64,000 nucleotides of DNA. Origin: Miniphocaeibacter sp964345925. Its GTDB lineage: Bacteria; Bacillota; Clostridia; Tissierellales; Peptoniphilaceae. Made by a program: the position numbers and the translations under genes. Positions 37,081 to 45,145 of this stretch are shown piece after piece. The notes beneath the pieces were generated by a model. The model was not told the origin of the DNA, did not search any database, and worked only from the letters and a program-made list of their open reading frames with translations. Position 1 is the first letter of the stretch. Each line of letters opens with the position of its first letter. The stretch is taken from assembly GCA_964345925.1 (NCBI GenBank), contig CAYFSP010000005.1, positions 6,816 to 70,815 on the forward strand, given 5' to 3'.

Positions 37081-38775
37081 ATGTCAAAAGTTAAAACTGG
37101 AATTATTGCATCAGAAGGTATTGCAATAGGGAAAGCTTATTTATTCGTAAAGGAAAAATTGGAAGCCGATTCTAAGATAATAGATAATTCAGAAGTAGAT
37201 GCAGAAAAGGGGAAATTTATTAAAGCTATAAAGGATTATAGCGAAGATTTAAAAAATATGAACGTTGATACAGAAACACAGAGAGAGGTTATAAACGCTC
37301 ATTTAGGAATGTTAGATGATCCTTTTTTAGTTGATACAGTTCAAAATAAGATAGAAAATAATATAAATGCGGAAAAAGCATTAAATGATTCAATAAATGA
37401 AATGGTTGCAATGATGGAGACATTAGATGATGAGTACCTTAGAGAAAGAGCAACCGATTATAAGGATATAGGTGAAAGACTTCTTTATAAATTAAAGGGT
37501 ATAGAGCCTAAAAAACTATCACCATTACCAGAAAACACGATAATAGTATCAAATGAGTTAACACCAACGGATACATCATCAATGGATAAGGATAATGTAC
37601 TTGGGTTTTCAATGGATTTAGGTGGTAAGACAGCACATACATCAATAATTGCTCAAACCTTGGGAATTCCAGCATTAGTAGGTATGAAAGATGTATCGAC
37701 ATCTGTAAAAGATGGAGATACTTTAATACTTGATACATTTGAGGGGGAACTTTTTATAAATCCAGATGAAGAAACGATGGCGGATTACAAAGAAAGATTA
37801 AAAGTGATTTTAGAAGAAAAGACTAGACTGGAATCCGTTAAATTTGAACATGCAATAACAAAAGATAAACACCAAGTGGAAATAGCTTGTAATATTGGTA
37901 ATATAGAGGACTTGAAATTTGGTTTGGCTCAAGGTGCTGAAGGAGTAGGGCTTTTTAGAACGGAGTTTTTATACATGGAAAACAATCATTTCCCAACAGA
38001 AGATGAACAGTTTTCAGTATATAAAGAAGCAGCTGAACTACTTGGAGAAAAACCATTAATAATAAGAACTCTAGATATTGGTGGAGATAAATCACTATCG
38101 TACTTTAAATTCCCAGAAGAGGAAAATCCGTTTTTGGGATGGAGAGCTTTAAGAATTTGTTTTGATATGTTGGACGTATTTAAAACACAGCTAAAAGCAA
38201 TTCTTCGTGCATCTGCATTTGGTAAAGTTAGAATACTTTTACCTATGGTTATTTCAGTAGAGGAAATAATAAAGGTTAAGGAAATATTAGAAGATGTTAA
38301 AAATGATTTAAAGGCTAAGGAAATAGAATTTGATGAAAGTATAGAAATAGGTATAATGGTTGAAACACCTGCATCTGTAGTTGTAGCAGATGACTTAATT
38401 AAGTATGTGGACTATTTCAGTATTGGAACAAATGACCTTACTCAATATATACTTGCTGTAGATAGAGGAAATGAAAAGATATCCAAGCTTTACAACACAT
38501 ATAACCCAGCTGTTTTAAGATCTATTAAAGCAGTTATAGATGCTTCTCATAGAGCTGGAAAATGGACTGGAATGTGTGGTGGATTTGCAGGTGATACAAA
38601 GGCTACTAAATTGTTGCTAGGTATGGGATTAGATGAATTTAGCGCACCAGCGGCAAATATTCCAAAGATTAAAGATATAATAATAAATACAACAATGGAA
38701 GAGGCTAAAAAATATTCAGATAATATATTAGCTTTGGAAACAACAACGAAAATAGAAGAAGTAATAAATAAATAA
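37081..38775 (+). CDS. ptsI: PTS enzyme I (phosphoenolpyruvate-protein phosphotransferase)
   Basis: A 564-residue PtsI with the active histidine in GGKTAHTSIIAQ and the C-terminal PEP-binding barrel (GVGLFRTEFLYM, IGTNDLTQYILAVDR, GMCGGFAGD). It draws phosphate from PEP and loads HPr. Length matches the family. AGGAGG precedes the ATG. Confidence 0.96.
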   Translation: MSKVKTGIIASEGIAIGKAYLFVKEKLEADSKIIDNSEVDAEKGKFIKAIKDYSEDLKNMNVDTETQREVINAHLGMLDDPFLVDTVQNKIENNINAEKALNDSINEMVAMMETLDDEYLRERATDYKDIGERLLYKLKGIEPKKLSPLPENTIIVSNELTPTDTSSMDKDNVLGFSMDLGGKTAHTSIIAQTLGIPALVGMKDVSTSVKDGDTLILDTFEGELFINPDEETMADYKERLKVILEEKTRLESVKFEHAITKDKHQVEIACNIGNIEDLKFGLAQGAEGVGLFRTEFLYMENNHFPTEDEQFSVYKEAAELLGEKPLIIRTLDIGGDKSLSYFKFPEEENPFLGWRALRICFDMLDVFKTQLKAILRASAFGKVRILLPMVISVEEIIKVKEILEDVKNDLKAKEIEFDESIEIGIMVETPASVVVADDLIKYVDYFSIGTNDLTQYILAVDRGNEKISKLYNTYNPAVLRSIKAVIDASHRAGKWTGMCGGFAGDTKATKLLLGMGLDEFSAPAANIPKIKDIIINTTMEEAKKYSDNILALETTTKIEEVINK

Positions 38776-38776
38776 T

Positions 38777-38815
38777 AAATATAGAGTTTGCTTTTGCAAA
38801 CTCTATATTTATTAT
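38777..38815 (+). terminator. Intrinsic terminator after ptsI
   Basis: A perfect 15-bp stem (38777-38791 with 38796-38810) with a TTTT loop; the downstream tail is T-rich but broken by A. Confidence 0.8.
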
Positions 38816-38856
38816 TACTGTTAAATTTTAAGAAATACCATATTTATTTATGAACA

Positions 38857-38886
38857 AAAAAACAGCCAATCGGCTGTTTTTTATTT
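38857..38886 (-). terminator. Terminator of the minus-strand PLP-enzyme operon
   Basis: An 11-bp stem (38857-38867 with 38872-38882), loop AATC, A- and T-runs on both sides, directly beside the stop of the minus-strand gene. Confidence 0.8.
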
Positions 38887-38887
38887 T

Positions 38888-40384
38888 TTACATTTCATCA
38901 ATTAAAGCATTAAACTCATCTATAACCTTATCGAAATCAGGTCCCATAGTATGAAGTTTAGTCCAGTAATTATCGTAGTCATACCATTGTGCATTAAGCT
39001 CTTCAGCAGTCTTGCCTTGTTGCTCAACCCAAGTATAGTATTTAAGGTTGTGAATTCTCTTTCTGTCTGTATATCTTAATTCAAGCATATTATCTGTTTT
39101 AATTCCTAGAACATGAACATGATGATCTAATTTAGCTTGTTCAACATCTAATTTTCCTCTTTCAGCTTCATACTCTTCAAGTCTTGATTTGTACATAACT
39201 GCAGAGTCAGTTCCTACTGTAACAAAGTAGTCGTTTTCTGTTACTTCGAAATATTTAGCTACTTTAATAGCTGAAATAATATTAGCAGCACCTGAAATAC
39301 CTATATATTGGAATTTATCTATAGTATCTTCATCAACACCTATACTTCTAAAGTATTCGTGGCCAGCTGGATCGTTAAGTATTCTAAAGAATGATACAGC
39401 ATCTTCATCATCAATAGCAGTAACTACGTCGGTATTTTTAACGTTGTGTACCCAAGGAACGTGTTTATCGCCAATACCTTCTATTCTATGATCACCAAAA
39501 CCATTGTCTAATAATGTAGGGCATTGTAATGCTTCTGAAGCAGTAATTTTAATTTGTGGGTAAAGGTCTTTTAATTTATCTCCAGCACCTAGACTACCAC
39601 CAGAACCAGAGTTTAAGTTAACACCAAATAAATTAGCTTTATCATTTTTAGCTTTATATGATAGGAATAGATCATTCATAGCTTCACCTGTAATTTCATA
39701 ATGCCATAAATGGTTTCCTAATTCACCAAATTGGTTGAATATTACAACTTCGTCTCCTCTAGTATCAAGTAATTCCCAAGTTTTGTCATATATTTCTTTA
39801 ACGTTTGATTCAGAACCTGTAGTTGCAAATATTTCTCCACCATAAGTTTCGATTAATTCCTCTAACCAGTCAAATCTTTCTCTACTCATATTTTCAGGAA
39901 GTATAGCTATAGATTTACATCCAAGTAATGCAGCGTTATAAGCTCCACCTCTACAGTAGTTACCAGTAGATGGCCAAACAGCCTCTTGAGTTTCTGGATC
40001 AAATTGTCCAGTTACAAGTCTAGGAACTAAACAAGCATAACTAGCTCCAACCTTATGACATCCTGTTGGGAAATATTTACCAGACATAAATAAAATTTTA
40101 GCTTTAACTCCAGAAATCACTGAAGGTATTTCTATAAAATTAGGTAGGTCTTGGTAAAGTCCTCCTTTGTCCTTAGGTTCATTTTTCCATGAAATTCTGT
40201 ACAGGTTTAATGGATTAACATCCCAAAGACCAACATCTTTAAGTTTTTCTTTAACATCTGCTGGTATTTTTGAAGGATCCTTCATTTGTGCTAATGTAGG
40301 TATTTTTATACCTCTTTCTTTTGCGTACTTAGCAACTTCTTTTCTTTTTGCTTCGTTAACTTTTAAATCCAATAATTCAAACAT
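38888..40384 (-). CDS. Fold-type-II PLP-dependent enzyme of unassigned reaction, partner of a diaminopropionate ammonia-lyase
   Basis: A 498-residue protein of the tryptophan synthase beta/cysteine synthase superfamily. The probable Schiff-base lysine is in TGCHKVGAS, the carboxylate-binding loop is STGNYCRGGA, and NSGSGGSLGAG is the PLP phosphate loop. It is much longer than CysK (about 310) and has extra N- and C-terminal segments, including a Trp/Tyr-rich C terminus. I cannot name its substrate. It lies 29 bp after a diaminopropionate ammonia-lyase homologue on the same strand, so both probably act on diamino acids or ureido-amino acids. AGGGGGAAAT upstream supports the ATG. Confidence 0.8.
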   Translation of the reverse strand: MFELLDLKVNEAKRKEVAKYAKERGIKIPTLAQMKDPSKIPADVKEKLKDVGLWDVNPLNLYRISWKNEPKDKGGLYQDLPNFIEIPSVISGVKAKILFMSGKYFPTGCHKVGASYACLVPRLVTGQFDPETQEAVWPSTGNYCRGGAYNAALLGCKSIAILPENMSRERFDWLEELIETYGGEIFATTGSESNVKEIYDKTWELLDTRGDEVVIFNQFGELGNHLWHYEITGEAMNDLFLSYKAKNDKANLFGVNLNSGSGGSLGAGDKLKDLYPQIKITASEALQCPTLLDNGFGDHRIEGIGDKHVPWVHNVKNTDVVTAIDDEDAVSFFRILNDPAGHEYFRSIGVDEDTIDKFQYIGISGAANIISAIKVAKYFEVTENDYFVTVGTDSAVMYKSRLEEYEAERGKLDVEQAKLDHHVHVLGIKTDNMLELRYTDRKRIHNLKYYTWVEQQGKTAEELNAQWYDYDNYWTKLHTMGPDFDKVIDEFNALIDEM

Positions 40385-40413
40385 AATTATTTCCCCCTTA
40401 AAAATTACTACTT

Positions 40414-41628
40414 CTAATATTTATTTACCTTACCATACCATACGATATCTTGGTAAGCTTTAACATCAGTATCACCTTCGGTACTAATGCAAAGTACTAT
40501 TGAGTTTTCATCAAAACCAATTTGTTCCTTTATATCCTTTAATTCATCATTTATCATTAATTCATTAGTAAGGCCATATGAAACTCCAGCTGATTCTCCA
40601 GATTTAAAACTTTTATCATTGCCAACAGGGTTAGCTGACAATCTCATACCGTTTGCAGAAACCCAGTCAGGACATCTTATATATCCGTCTGCAAATTCTG
40701 ATATAACATCCCAAGCGATAATACCTGGTTCTCCACAAGCTAGTCCTGCCATTATCGTTGGCATTGAACCTGTAACAAAATGTCTTTCTCCATCATTTGC
40801 AGTAGCTGATTTGAAAAATGCTGCCGCTTCATTAGGTTCAACTATAACAGTCTTTGGCATTTTTTCCTTTAATAAATTTGTAATAAGGCCGCATGCGCCA
40901 CCTGCCATAGCACCTACTCCTGCTTGTAGGAATACATGTGTAGGCATTGGAAGATTATCTCTTTCAATTTGTTGGTATGCTTCTAAAACCAATGCTGAAT
41001 ATCCTTGCATAATCCATTTAGGTATATCAACATAGCCTTCCCAAGAAGTATCTTGAACAATAACCCATCCATTTTTATCTGCTTCATCCATAACGTATCT
41101 TATTGTATCATCGTAATTTAAATCTGTAACAGTTACCTCAGCTCCTAGAGCTTCAATATTTGTAACTCTGTCAGATCCTGAACCTTTAGGCATGAATATT
41201 TTTACTTCTTGTTGCAACATCTGTCCAACCCAAGCAACTCCTCTACCATGGTTACCATCAGTACAGCTTGCAAATGTAACATTGCCTAATTTCTCTCTGA
41301 TCTCATCCGATATCATTCTTTCATATGGTAATTCCTCAATAGGAATATTTAATTTTTCTGCTATGTAATTGCCCATCGCCCAAGCAGCACCTAAACCTTT
41401 AAAAGAATTTATTCCAAATCTTGAAGATTCATCCTTAACATAAATATTTTTTAAACCGATTTCCTTCGCTCTATTATTTAGTTGGACTAAATCCGTTTCT
41501 GCAAAAGTTGAAAAACTTTTATGAAAGTTTAAAGCTTTTTGGATTTCTTCCACAGTGAAGTATTCAATGGAACCCTTCATGTTAAAGTCTTTATTCTTAT
41601 TTTGTGGAATATACGAAAAATCTGACAT
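40414..41628 (-). CDS. Diaminopropionate ammonia-lyase, second copy (YgeX family)
   Basis: A 404-residue fold-type-II PLP enzyme with the lysine in RFGINSFKGLGA, the loop TDGNHGRGVAW, WEGYVDIPKWIMQGY, and STEGDTDVK. These match diaminopropionate ammonia-lyase, which turns 2,3-diaminopropionate into pyruvate and two ammonia. A paralogue is encoded at 45146-46360 on the other strand. The conserved active-site text is intact in both, so they may differ in stereochemistry, substrate or regulation. It is the first gene of a two-gene operon with a clear sigma-A promoter. AAAGGATGATTTA precedes the ATG. Confidence 0.88.
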   Translation of the reverse strand: MSDFSYIPQNKNKDFNMKGSIEYFTVEEIQKALNFHKSFSTFAETDLVQLNNRAKEIGLKNIYVKDESSRFGINSFKGLGAAWAMGNYIAEKLNIPIEELPYERMISDEIREKLGNVTFASCTDGNHGRGVAWVGQMLQQEVKIFMPKGSGSDRVTNIEALGAEVTVTDLNYDDTIRYVMDEADKNGWVIVQDTSWEGYVDIPKWIMQGYSALVLEAYQQIERDNLPMPTHVFLQAGVGAMAGGACGLITNLLKEKMPKTVIVEPNEAAAFFKSATANDGERHFVTGSMPTIMAGLACGEPGIIAWDVISEFADGYIRCPDWVSANGMRLSANPVGNDKSFKSGESAGVSYGLTNELMINDELKDIKEQIGFDENSIVLCISTEGDTDVKAYQDIVWYGKVNKY

Positions 41629-41675
41629 TAAATCATCCTTTCTAAGTTGAATTTTATAAAAACTAGAAAAAACAT

Positions 41676-41694
41676 TTTCCTATATGATAGGAAA
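41676..41694 (-). promoter_or_regulatory. Palindromic leader hairpin upstream of the minus-strand ammonia-lyase gene
   Basis: TTTCCTAT and ATAGGAAA arms (41676-41683, 41687-41694) with a 3-nt centre lie in the untranslated leader. On the minus strand a T-run (ATGTTTTTT) follows at once, so this may be a weak attenuator; it may equally be a protein operator. Confidence 0.45.
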
Positions 41695-41713
41695 GTTTTA
41701 TCTACACAAATTA

Positions 41714-41742
41714 ATTTTAACTGCTATCACTATTTGTGTCAA
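41714..41742 (-). promoter_or_regulatory. Sigma-A promoter of the minus-strand ammonia-lyase operon, with flanking inverted repeat
   Basis: On the minus strand TTGACA (41742-41737), 17-bp spacer and TAAAAT (41719-41714). An 8-bp inverted repeat, ACACAAAT (41704-41711) and ATTTGTGT (41732-41739), brackets the core promoter and could be an operator. Confidence 0.65.
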
Positions 41743-41829
41743 TTAATTTCGATTAATTAAATTAACAACAAATATATTAAGTGGAAAATACCTGTTTATG
41801 CTATTGCTAATATGATATTATATAGATAA

Positions 41830-41844
41830 TTATTATAATGATAA
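41830..41844. promoter_or_regulatory. Possible third copy of the 15-bp palindrome, upstream of the regulator operon
   Basis: TTATTATAATGATAA matches 13 of 15 positions of the TTATCATTATGATAA element found twice before the catabolic operon, and it lies just before the ribosome binding site of the regulator operon. In AT-rich DNA a chance match is quite possible. Confidence 0.3.
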
Positions 41845-41857
41845 ATTAGGAGCAAAA

Positions 41858-42763
41858 ATGAAAATAATAGATTATATAAAAAAATTAGATTTTTTCGATA
41901 AATACGATTCTAATTTAGAAATTAGAGAAAAAACAGAGGATATTTTCATAGTATATGCAGGAGATGATAAAGAAAAATATAGCATACGATTTTTTCCGGT
42001 GAATACATTTAAAAGTATCGAGGATAAGAAGGAGAAAATAGATAAATTAATAGAACAGGGTAGAAAACTATATCCAATTCTAAAAGTAGGACTATTAGAA
42101 GAACTGGAATTGTGTTATAGAATTACAGACTATATAAATGGTAAAAAAAGATATGATAATGAAATTGAAAACTATGAATTGGGTTATTATATTGGAGATA
42201 CTATAAAATCGTATCATAATTTATCCAAGACTATAAAAAATGATAACTGGGTAAAAAATTATAATCATAAAATAAATAATCTCTTTCATGAATATTATTT
42301 ATGTGAATATATTGGTGGAAAGGACTATATACTATTAGACTATGTAGAACAGTATAAAAACTTAATAGATGATAGAGAAACTATAGAAATTTTTTCCTTC
42401 AGCGATATAAGGGATATTCCTGTTGATGATAATGGCAGAATATATCTATTTGGGATACAGGGTATTGTAGAAGCAGATCCATATTTTGAATTTAAGGATA
42501 TTAATATTAATTACTATAAAGATGAAGCTTATTCTGCAGGAATGATCGATGGATATTTTGGAGGTAAACCAAGTAAGCTATTCTTCAAAACAATAGCATT
42601 ATATACAATCGTAGAGGCTCTAAGTAAAGAGTTTACTCATTTTTCTGTAGTAAAATGCGAAGTTGTAAAACTTAAAATATTGGAATTACTAGGATATTAT
42701 AATGATTTTGATAGTATTTATCCTAACTGGTATATGGAAATTAAAAATAAATTAAGCAGGTGA
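41858..42763 (+). CDS. Aminoglycoside-phosphotransferase-like protein, possibly a pseudokinase
   Basis: This 301-residue protein resembles the APH/choline-kinase fold: the FSFSDIRDIPVDDNGRIYLFG segment sits where the catalytic HGDxxxxN and the metal-binding D of such kinases would be. The His and Asn are absent, and the later DW/DFG-like Asp is not evident, so catalysis is doubtful. It is the first gene of a three-gene operon with a ModE-like DNA-binding protein (4 bp later) and an AAA+ regulator that controls or flanks the purine cluster. A role as a ligand sensor is speculation from position. AGGAGC precedes the ATG. Confidence 0.55.
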   Translation: MKIIDYIKKLDFFDKYDSNLEIREKTEDIFIVYAGDDKEKYSIRFFPVNTFKSIEDKKEKIDKLIEQGRKLYPILKVGLLEELELCYRITDYINGKKRYDNEIENYELGYYIGDTIKSYHNLSKTIKNDNWVKNYNHKINNLFHEYYLCEYIGGKDYILLDYVEQYKNLIDDRETIEIFSFSDIRDIPVDDNGRIYLFGIQGIVEADPYFEFKDININYYKDEAYSAGMIDGYFGGKPSKLFFKTIALYTIVEALSKEFTHFSVVKCEVVKLKILELLGYYNDFDSIYPNWYMEIKNKLSR

Positions 42764-42766
42764 GTT

Positions 42767-43105
42767 ATGAAAATAAAGGGAATTACAAGAATAATTTTAA
42801 CTAATGAAGATAATGAAAAAGCATTTGGGAAAGGACCATATGTATTGCTGAGTAAAGTTAAGGAATGTGGATCTTTAAACAAAGCTGCAATAGAGTTGGG
42901 AATGTCATATAGTAAAGCGTTTAATGTGATTAAAAAATGCGAAAAGGCTATGAATAAAAGATTTTTAGATAGGGAAATAGGTGGTGTTAAAGGCGGGGGA
43001 TCAACTTTAACAGAAGATGGTGAAAAAATTTTAGAAAAATATGAAAAAATATCTATAGAGATGGATAAAAAATTAGATGAATTAATAGAGGAATTAGATT
43101 TTTAA
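42767..43105 (+). CDS. ModE-type winged-helix DNA-binding protein
   Basis: A 112-residue protein matching the N-terminal DNA-binding domain of ModE (LSKVKECGSLNKAAIELGMSYSKA as helix-turn-helix, then the GGVKGGGSTLTEDGEKI wing). It has no molybdate-binding TOBE domain, so it is a stand-alone DNA-binding unit. Such proteins are often found with molybdenum enzymes or molybdate uptake; none is in the window, although anaerobic purine oxidation elsewhere uses molybdenum hydroxylases. Tightly packed in the regulator operon. Confidence 0.8.
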   Translation: MKIKGITRIILTNEDNEKAFGKGPYVLLSKVKECGSLNKAAIELGMSYSKAFNVIKKCEKAMNKRFLDREIGGVKGGGSTLTEDGEKILEKYEKISIEMDKKLDELIEELDF

Positions 43106-43120
43106 TAAAAGAGGTATGCT

Positions 43121-44818
43121 TTGTTTAGATTGGAACTACTTACAGAATTTATAGAAAAATATATTAAGATCATAACTGAAATTGCAGAAGTAGATGTGGA
43201 AATTGTCGATTACAAATTAAGAAGAATAGCAGGAAGTGGTGATTTTGCAAAAAGTGTTATATCAGGAAAACAGGTTTCAAATAGGAAAATATTTACTGAA
43301 ACATTAAAGACTGGTAAATCACAAATCATTCCCAATATAGTGGATAACAATATTAATGATAAAAATATAGAAATAACCGTGCCTATTATATTAGATGAAA
43401 ATATTATTGGAGTCATTGCTATGATAATTAGCAAGAATAAATCCAAAGAAAAAATAAAGGACAAATTGGATAAATATACTGAGTTATTGGAACAAATAGC
43501 TGAATTTATTACATTAAAAGCATCAGATATGGAAGAGGACAAGGACAAGCAGGCAATGGTATCCATGTTGGAGATAATAATTAGAAACATGGAGGAAGGC
43601 GCTATTATAATAAATAATGAAAGCAAGATTAACACTATAAACAGGTCTGCAAAAAAACAATTAGGAATTAATAGAATTATAGCAAATGAAAAAATTTCAA
43701 TAACACCTACAGGAGATACAGTAAGTAATAAAAATGAATATATTATAAGAACAGATGTAAATACGAATACAGTCATAGGAAATATTTATAAAATTCCAGA
43801 AAATCCCATATATGACAGGGTTTTGCTTTTTAAGGATATGAAACAGGTTCAATCTAATATGTATGCAATGACATCTACCATAAATGCAAGAAGAGTTGAA
43901 CATATAGTAGGAAGTAGTGAACAGACGAAAAAAACAAAGAAGAGTATTGCCAAAGCGGCTAAGTCATCATCTACGGTTTTAATAACTGGAGAGATGGGAA
44001 CGGGAATAGAGATGACTGCTACGGCGATTTGGCAGAATTCCGACAGGGCTAAAAATAGATTTGTTACAGTTAACTGTTCAACTATATCGGAAACATACCT
44101 AGAGAGGGAATTGTTTGGGTATGTAAAGGGTGCTTTTAGGGATGAGGATACAAATGGTAGAATAGGAAAATTTGAATTAGCAAATAATGGTGTAATATTT
44201 TTAGATGAAATTGACAGCGTTCCATTATATTTACAGTCAAAGCTATTAAGAGCTATAAGGGAGAAAAAGATTACGAGAATTGGCTCTAATCAAGTTATTC
44301 CTCTGAATTTAAGAATTATAACATCAACACATAAAAATCTAAGGGAGTTAATATCAGAAAATAAATTTAGAGAGGATTTATACTATAGAATTAATGTGCT
44401 ACCTATTAATATAGCGCCTTTAAGGAATAGGAAAGAGGATATTAGCGATTTAATACATCATTTTATAGAATACTATTCAAGACAGTTTAGTAAAAATTTT
44501 TATAAAATTGAAAATGAAACAATGGAAGTTTTGAAAAATTATCCGTGGCCTGGAAATGTCAGCGAATTGGAAAATGCCGTTGAATATATGGTGAACATGA
44601 TGGAAGATGGAATAATCAACAATAATACAATTCCAAGGGATATTATATTTTCAATAAATAAAAAGAATGAAAAAAATATAAGAATAGAGAAATTAAATAT
44701 ATTGGAAAAGAGAGAAATAGAGAAGGCGTTAGAGCTTTACGGCGATAATACCGAAGGTAAGAAAAAGGCAGCTGAAGCGCTAGGTATTGGTATAGCCACG
44801 CTGTATAGGAAACTATAA
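43121..44818 (+). CDS. AAA+ bacterial enhancer-binding-protein-like regulator lacking Walker A lysine and GAFTGA loop
   Basis: 565 residues: a GAF/PAS-like sensory region (about 1-250), an AAA+ domain (about 262-490) and a Fis-type helix-turn-helix (about 525-565). The AAA+ domain keeps Walker B (GVIFLDEI, 357-364) and the FREDLYYR arginine finger. But Walker A reads GEMGTGIE (Ile296, codon ATA at 44006-44008, where Lys is expected), and the sigma-54 contact loop GAFTGA reads GAFRDE (337-342). It should neither bind ATP normally nor remodel sigma-54 holoenzyme. Like TyrR it may act at sigma-A promoters. TTG start at 43121 after AAAAGAGGT. It precedes the catabolic operon and a pair of palindromes, and so is its likely regulator. 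Confidence 0.85.
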   Translation: MFRLELLTEFIEKYIKIITEIAEVDVEIVDYKLRRIAGSGDFAKSVISGKQVSNRKIFTETLKTGKSQIIPNIVDNNINDKNIEITVPIILDENIIGVIAMIISKNKSKEKIKDKLDKYTELLEQIAEFITLKASDMEEDKDKQAMVSMLEIIIRNMEEGAIIINNESKINTINRSAKKQLGINRIIANEKISITPTGDTVSNKNEYIIRTDVNTNTVIGNIYKIPENPIYDRVLLFKDMKQVQSNMYAMTSTINARRVEHIVGSSEQTKKTKKSIAKAAKSSSTVLITGEMGTGIEMTATAIWQNSDRAKNRFVTVNCSTISETYLERELFGYVKGAFRDEDTNGRIGKFELANNGVIFLDEIDSVPLYLQSKLLRAIREKKITRIGSNQVIPLNLRIITSTHKNLRELISENKFREDLYYRINVLPINIAPLRNRKEDISDLIHHFIEYYSRQFSKNFYKIENETMEVLKNYPWPGNVSELENAVEYMVNMMEDGIINNNTIPRDIIFSINKKNEKNIRIEKLNILEKREIEKALELYGDNTEGKKKAAEALGIGIATLYRKL

Positions 44819-44841
44819 AAACGTAAGGCAATAGAGAAATT

Positions 44842-44856
44842 TTATCATTATGATAA
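44842..44856. promoter_or_regulatory. Distal copy of a 15-bp palindromic operator
   Basis: TTATCATTATGATAA, extending here to a perfect palindrome with 10-bp arms (44839-44848 and 44850-44859). Identical in its core to the copy at 44926-44940; centres are 84 bp apart, about eight helical turns. Confidence 0.7.
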
Positions 44857-44887
44857 AATGGGTTTATACAATAACAAAGTTTATATT

Positions 44888-44927
44888 AAATGGGAGTGAA
44901 GTCGATAAAATAGACACACTCCCATTT
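44888..44927 (+). terminator. Hairpin after the regulator gene (weak terminator candidate)
   Basis: An 11-bp inverted repeat (AAATGGGAGTG at 44888-44898 with CACTCCCATTT at 44917-44927) with an 18-nt loop. It has no proper T-run and overlaps the edge of the proximal palindrome, so it may be a terminator, a processing site or part of the control region. Confidence 0.45.
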
Positions 44928-44940
44928 ATCATTATGATAA
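44926..44940. promoter_or_regulatory. Proximal copy of the 15-bp palindromic operator
   Basis: TTATCATTATGATAA ends 5 bp before the -35 box of the catabolic operon promoter, the position of a class II activator site or of a repressor. Confidence 0.7.
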
Positions 44941-44945
44941 TAAAA

Positions 44946-44974
44946 TTGACAAAAAAACACAATTATGGTGTAAT
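44946..44974 (+). promoter_or_regulatory. Sigma-A-type promoter of the ygeX-hyuA catabolic operon
   Basis: TTGACA (44946-44951), 17-bp spacer and TGTAAT (44969-44974). The transcript would carry a leader of about 165 bases before ygeX, in which I see no recognised riboswitch. Confidence 0.7.
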
Positions 44975-45145
44975 AGATACATAGGAAATCGTTACTTCAA
45001 TCTTCTTTTCTAATAACTATTGATAAAAGAATTAAAATAGCGTAATATACTTATTGGACATTGTGTTAATAAATTGGCACAAACATATATATATAATCTA
45101 GTTAAAATAAATTCTAGTGAATATACAATAAGAAAGGATGAAGAA

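Noticed and set aside
44888..44927. Strong intrinsic terminator after the AAA+ regulator
   Set aside because: The 11-bp inverted repeat has an 18-nt loop and no T-run, so it is kept only as a weak candidate.
45074..45097. TTGGCAC near the ygeX start as a sigma-54 -24 element
   Set aside because: There is no TTGC-type -12 element at the required spacing, and the adjacent regulator lacks GAFTGA. The TTGACA-17-TGTAAT promoter upstream is better.
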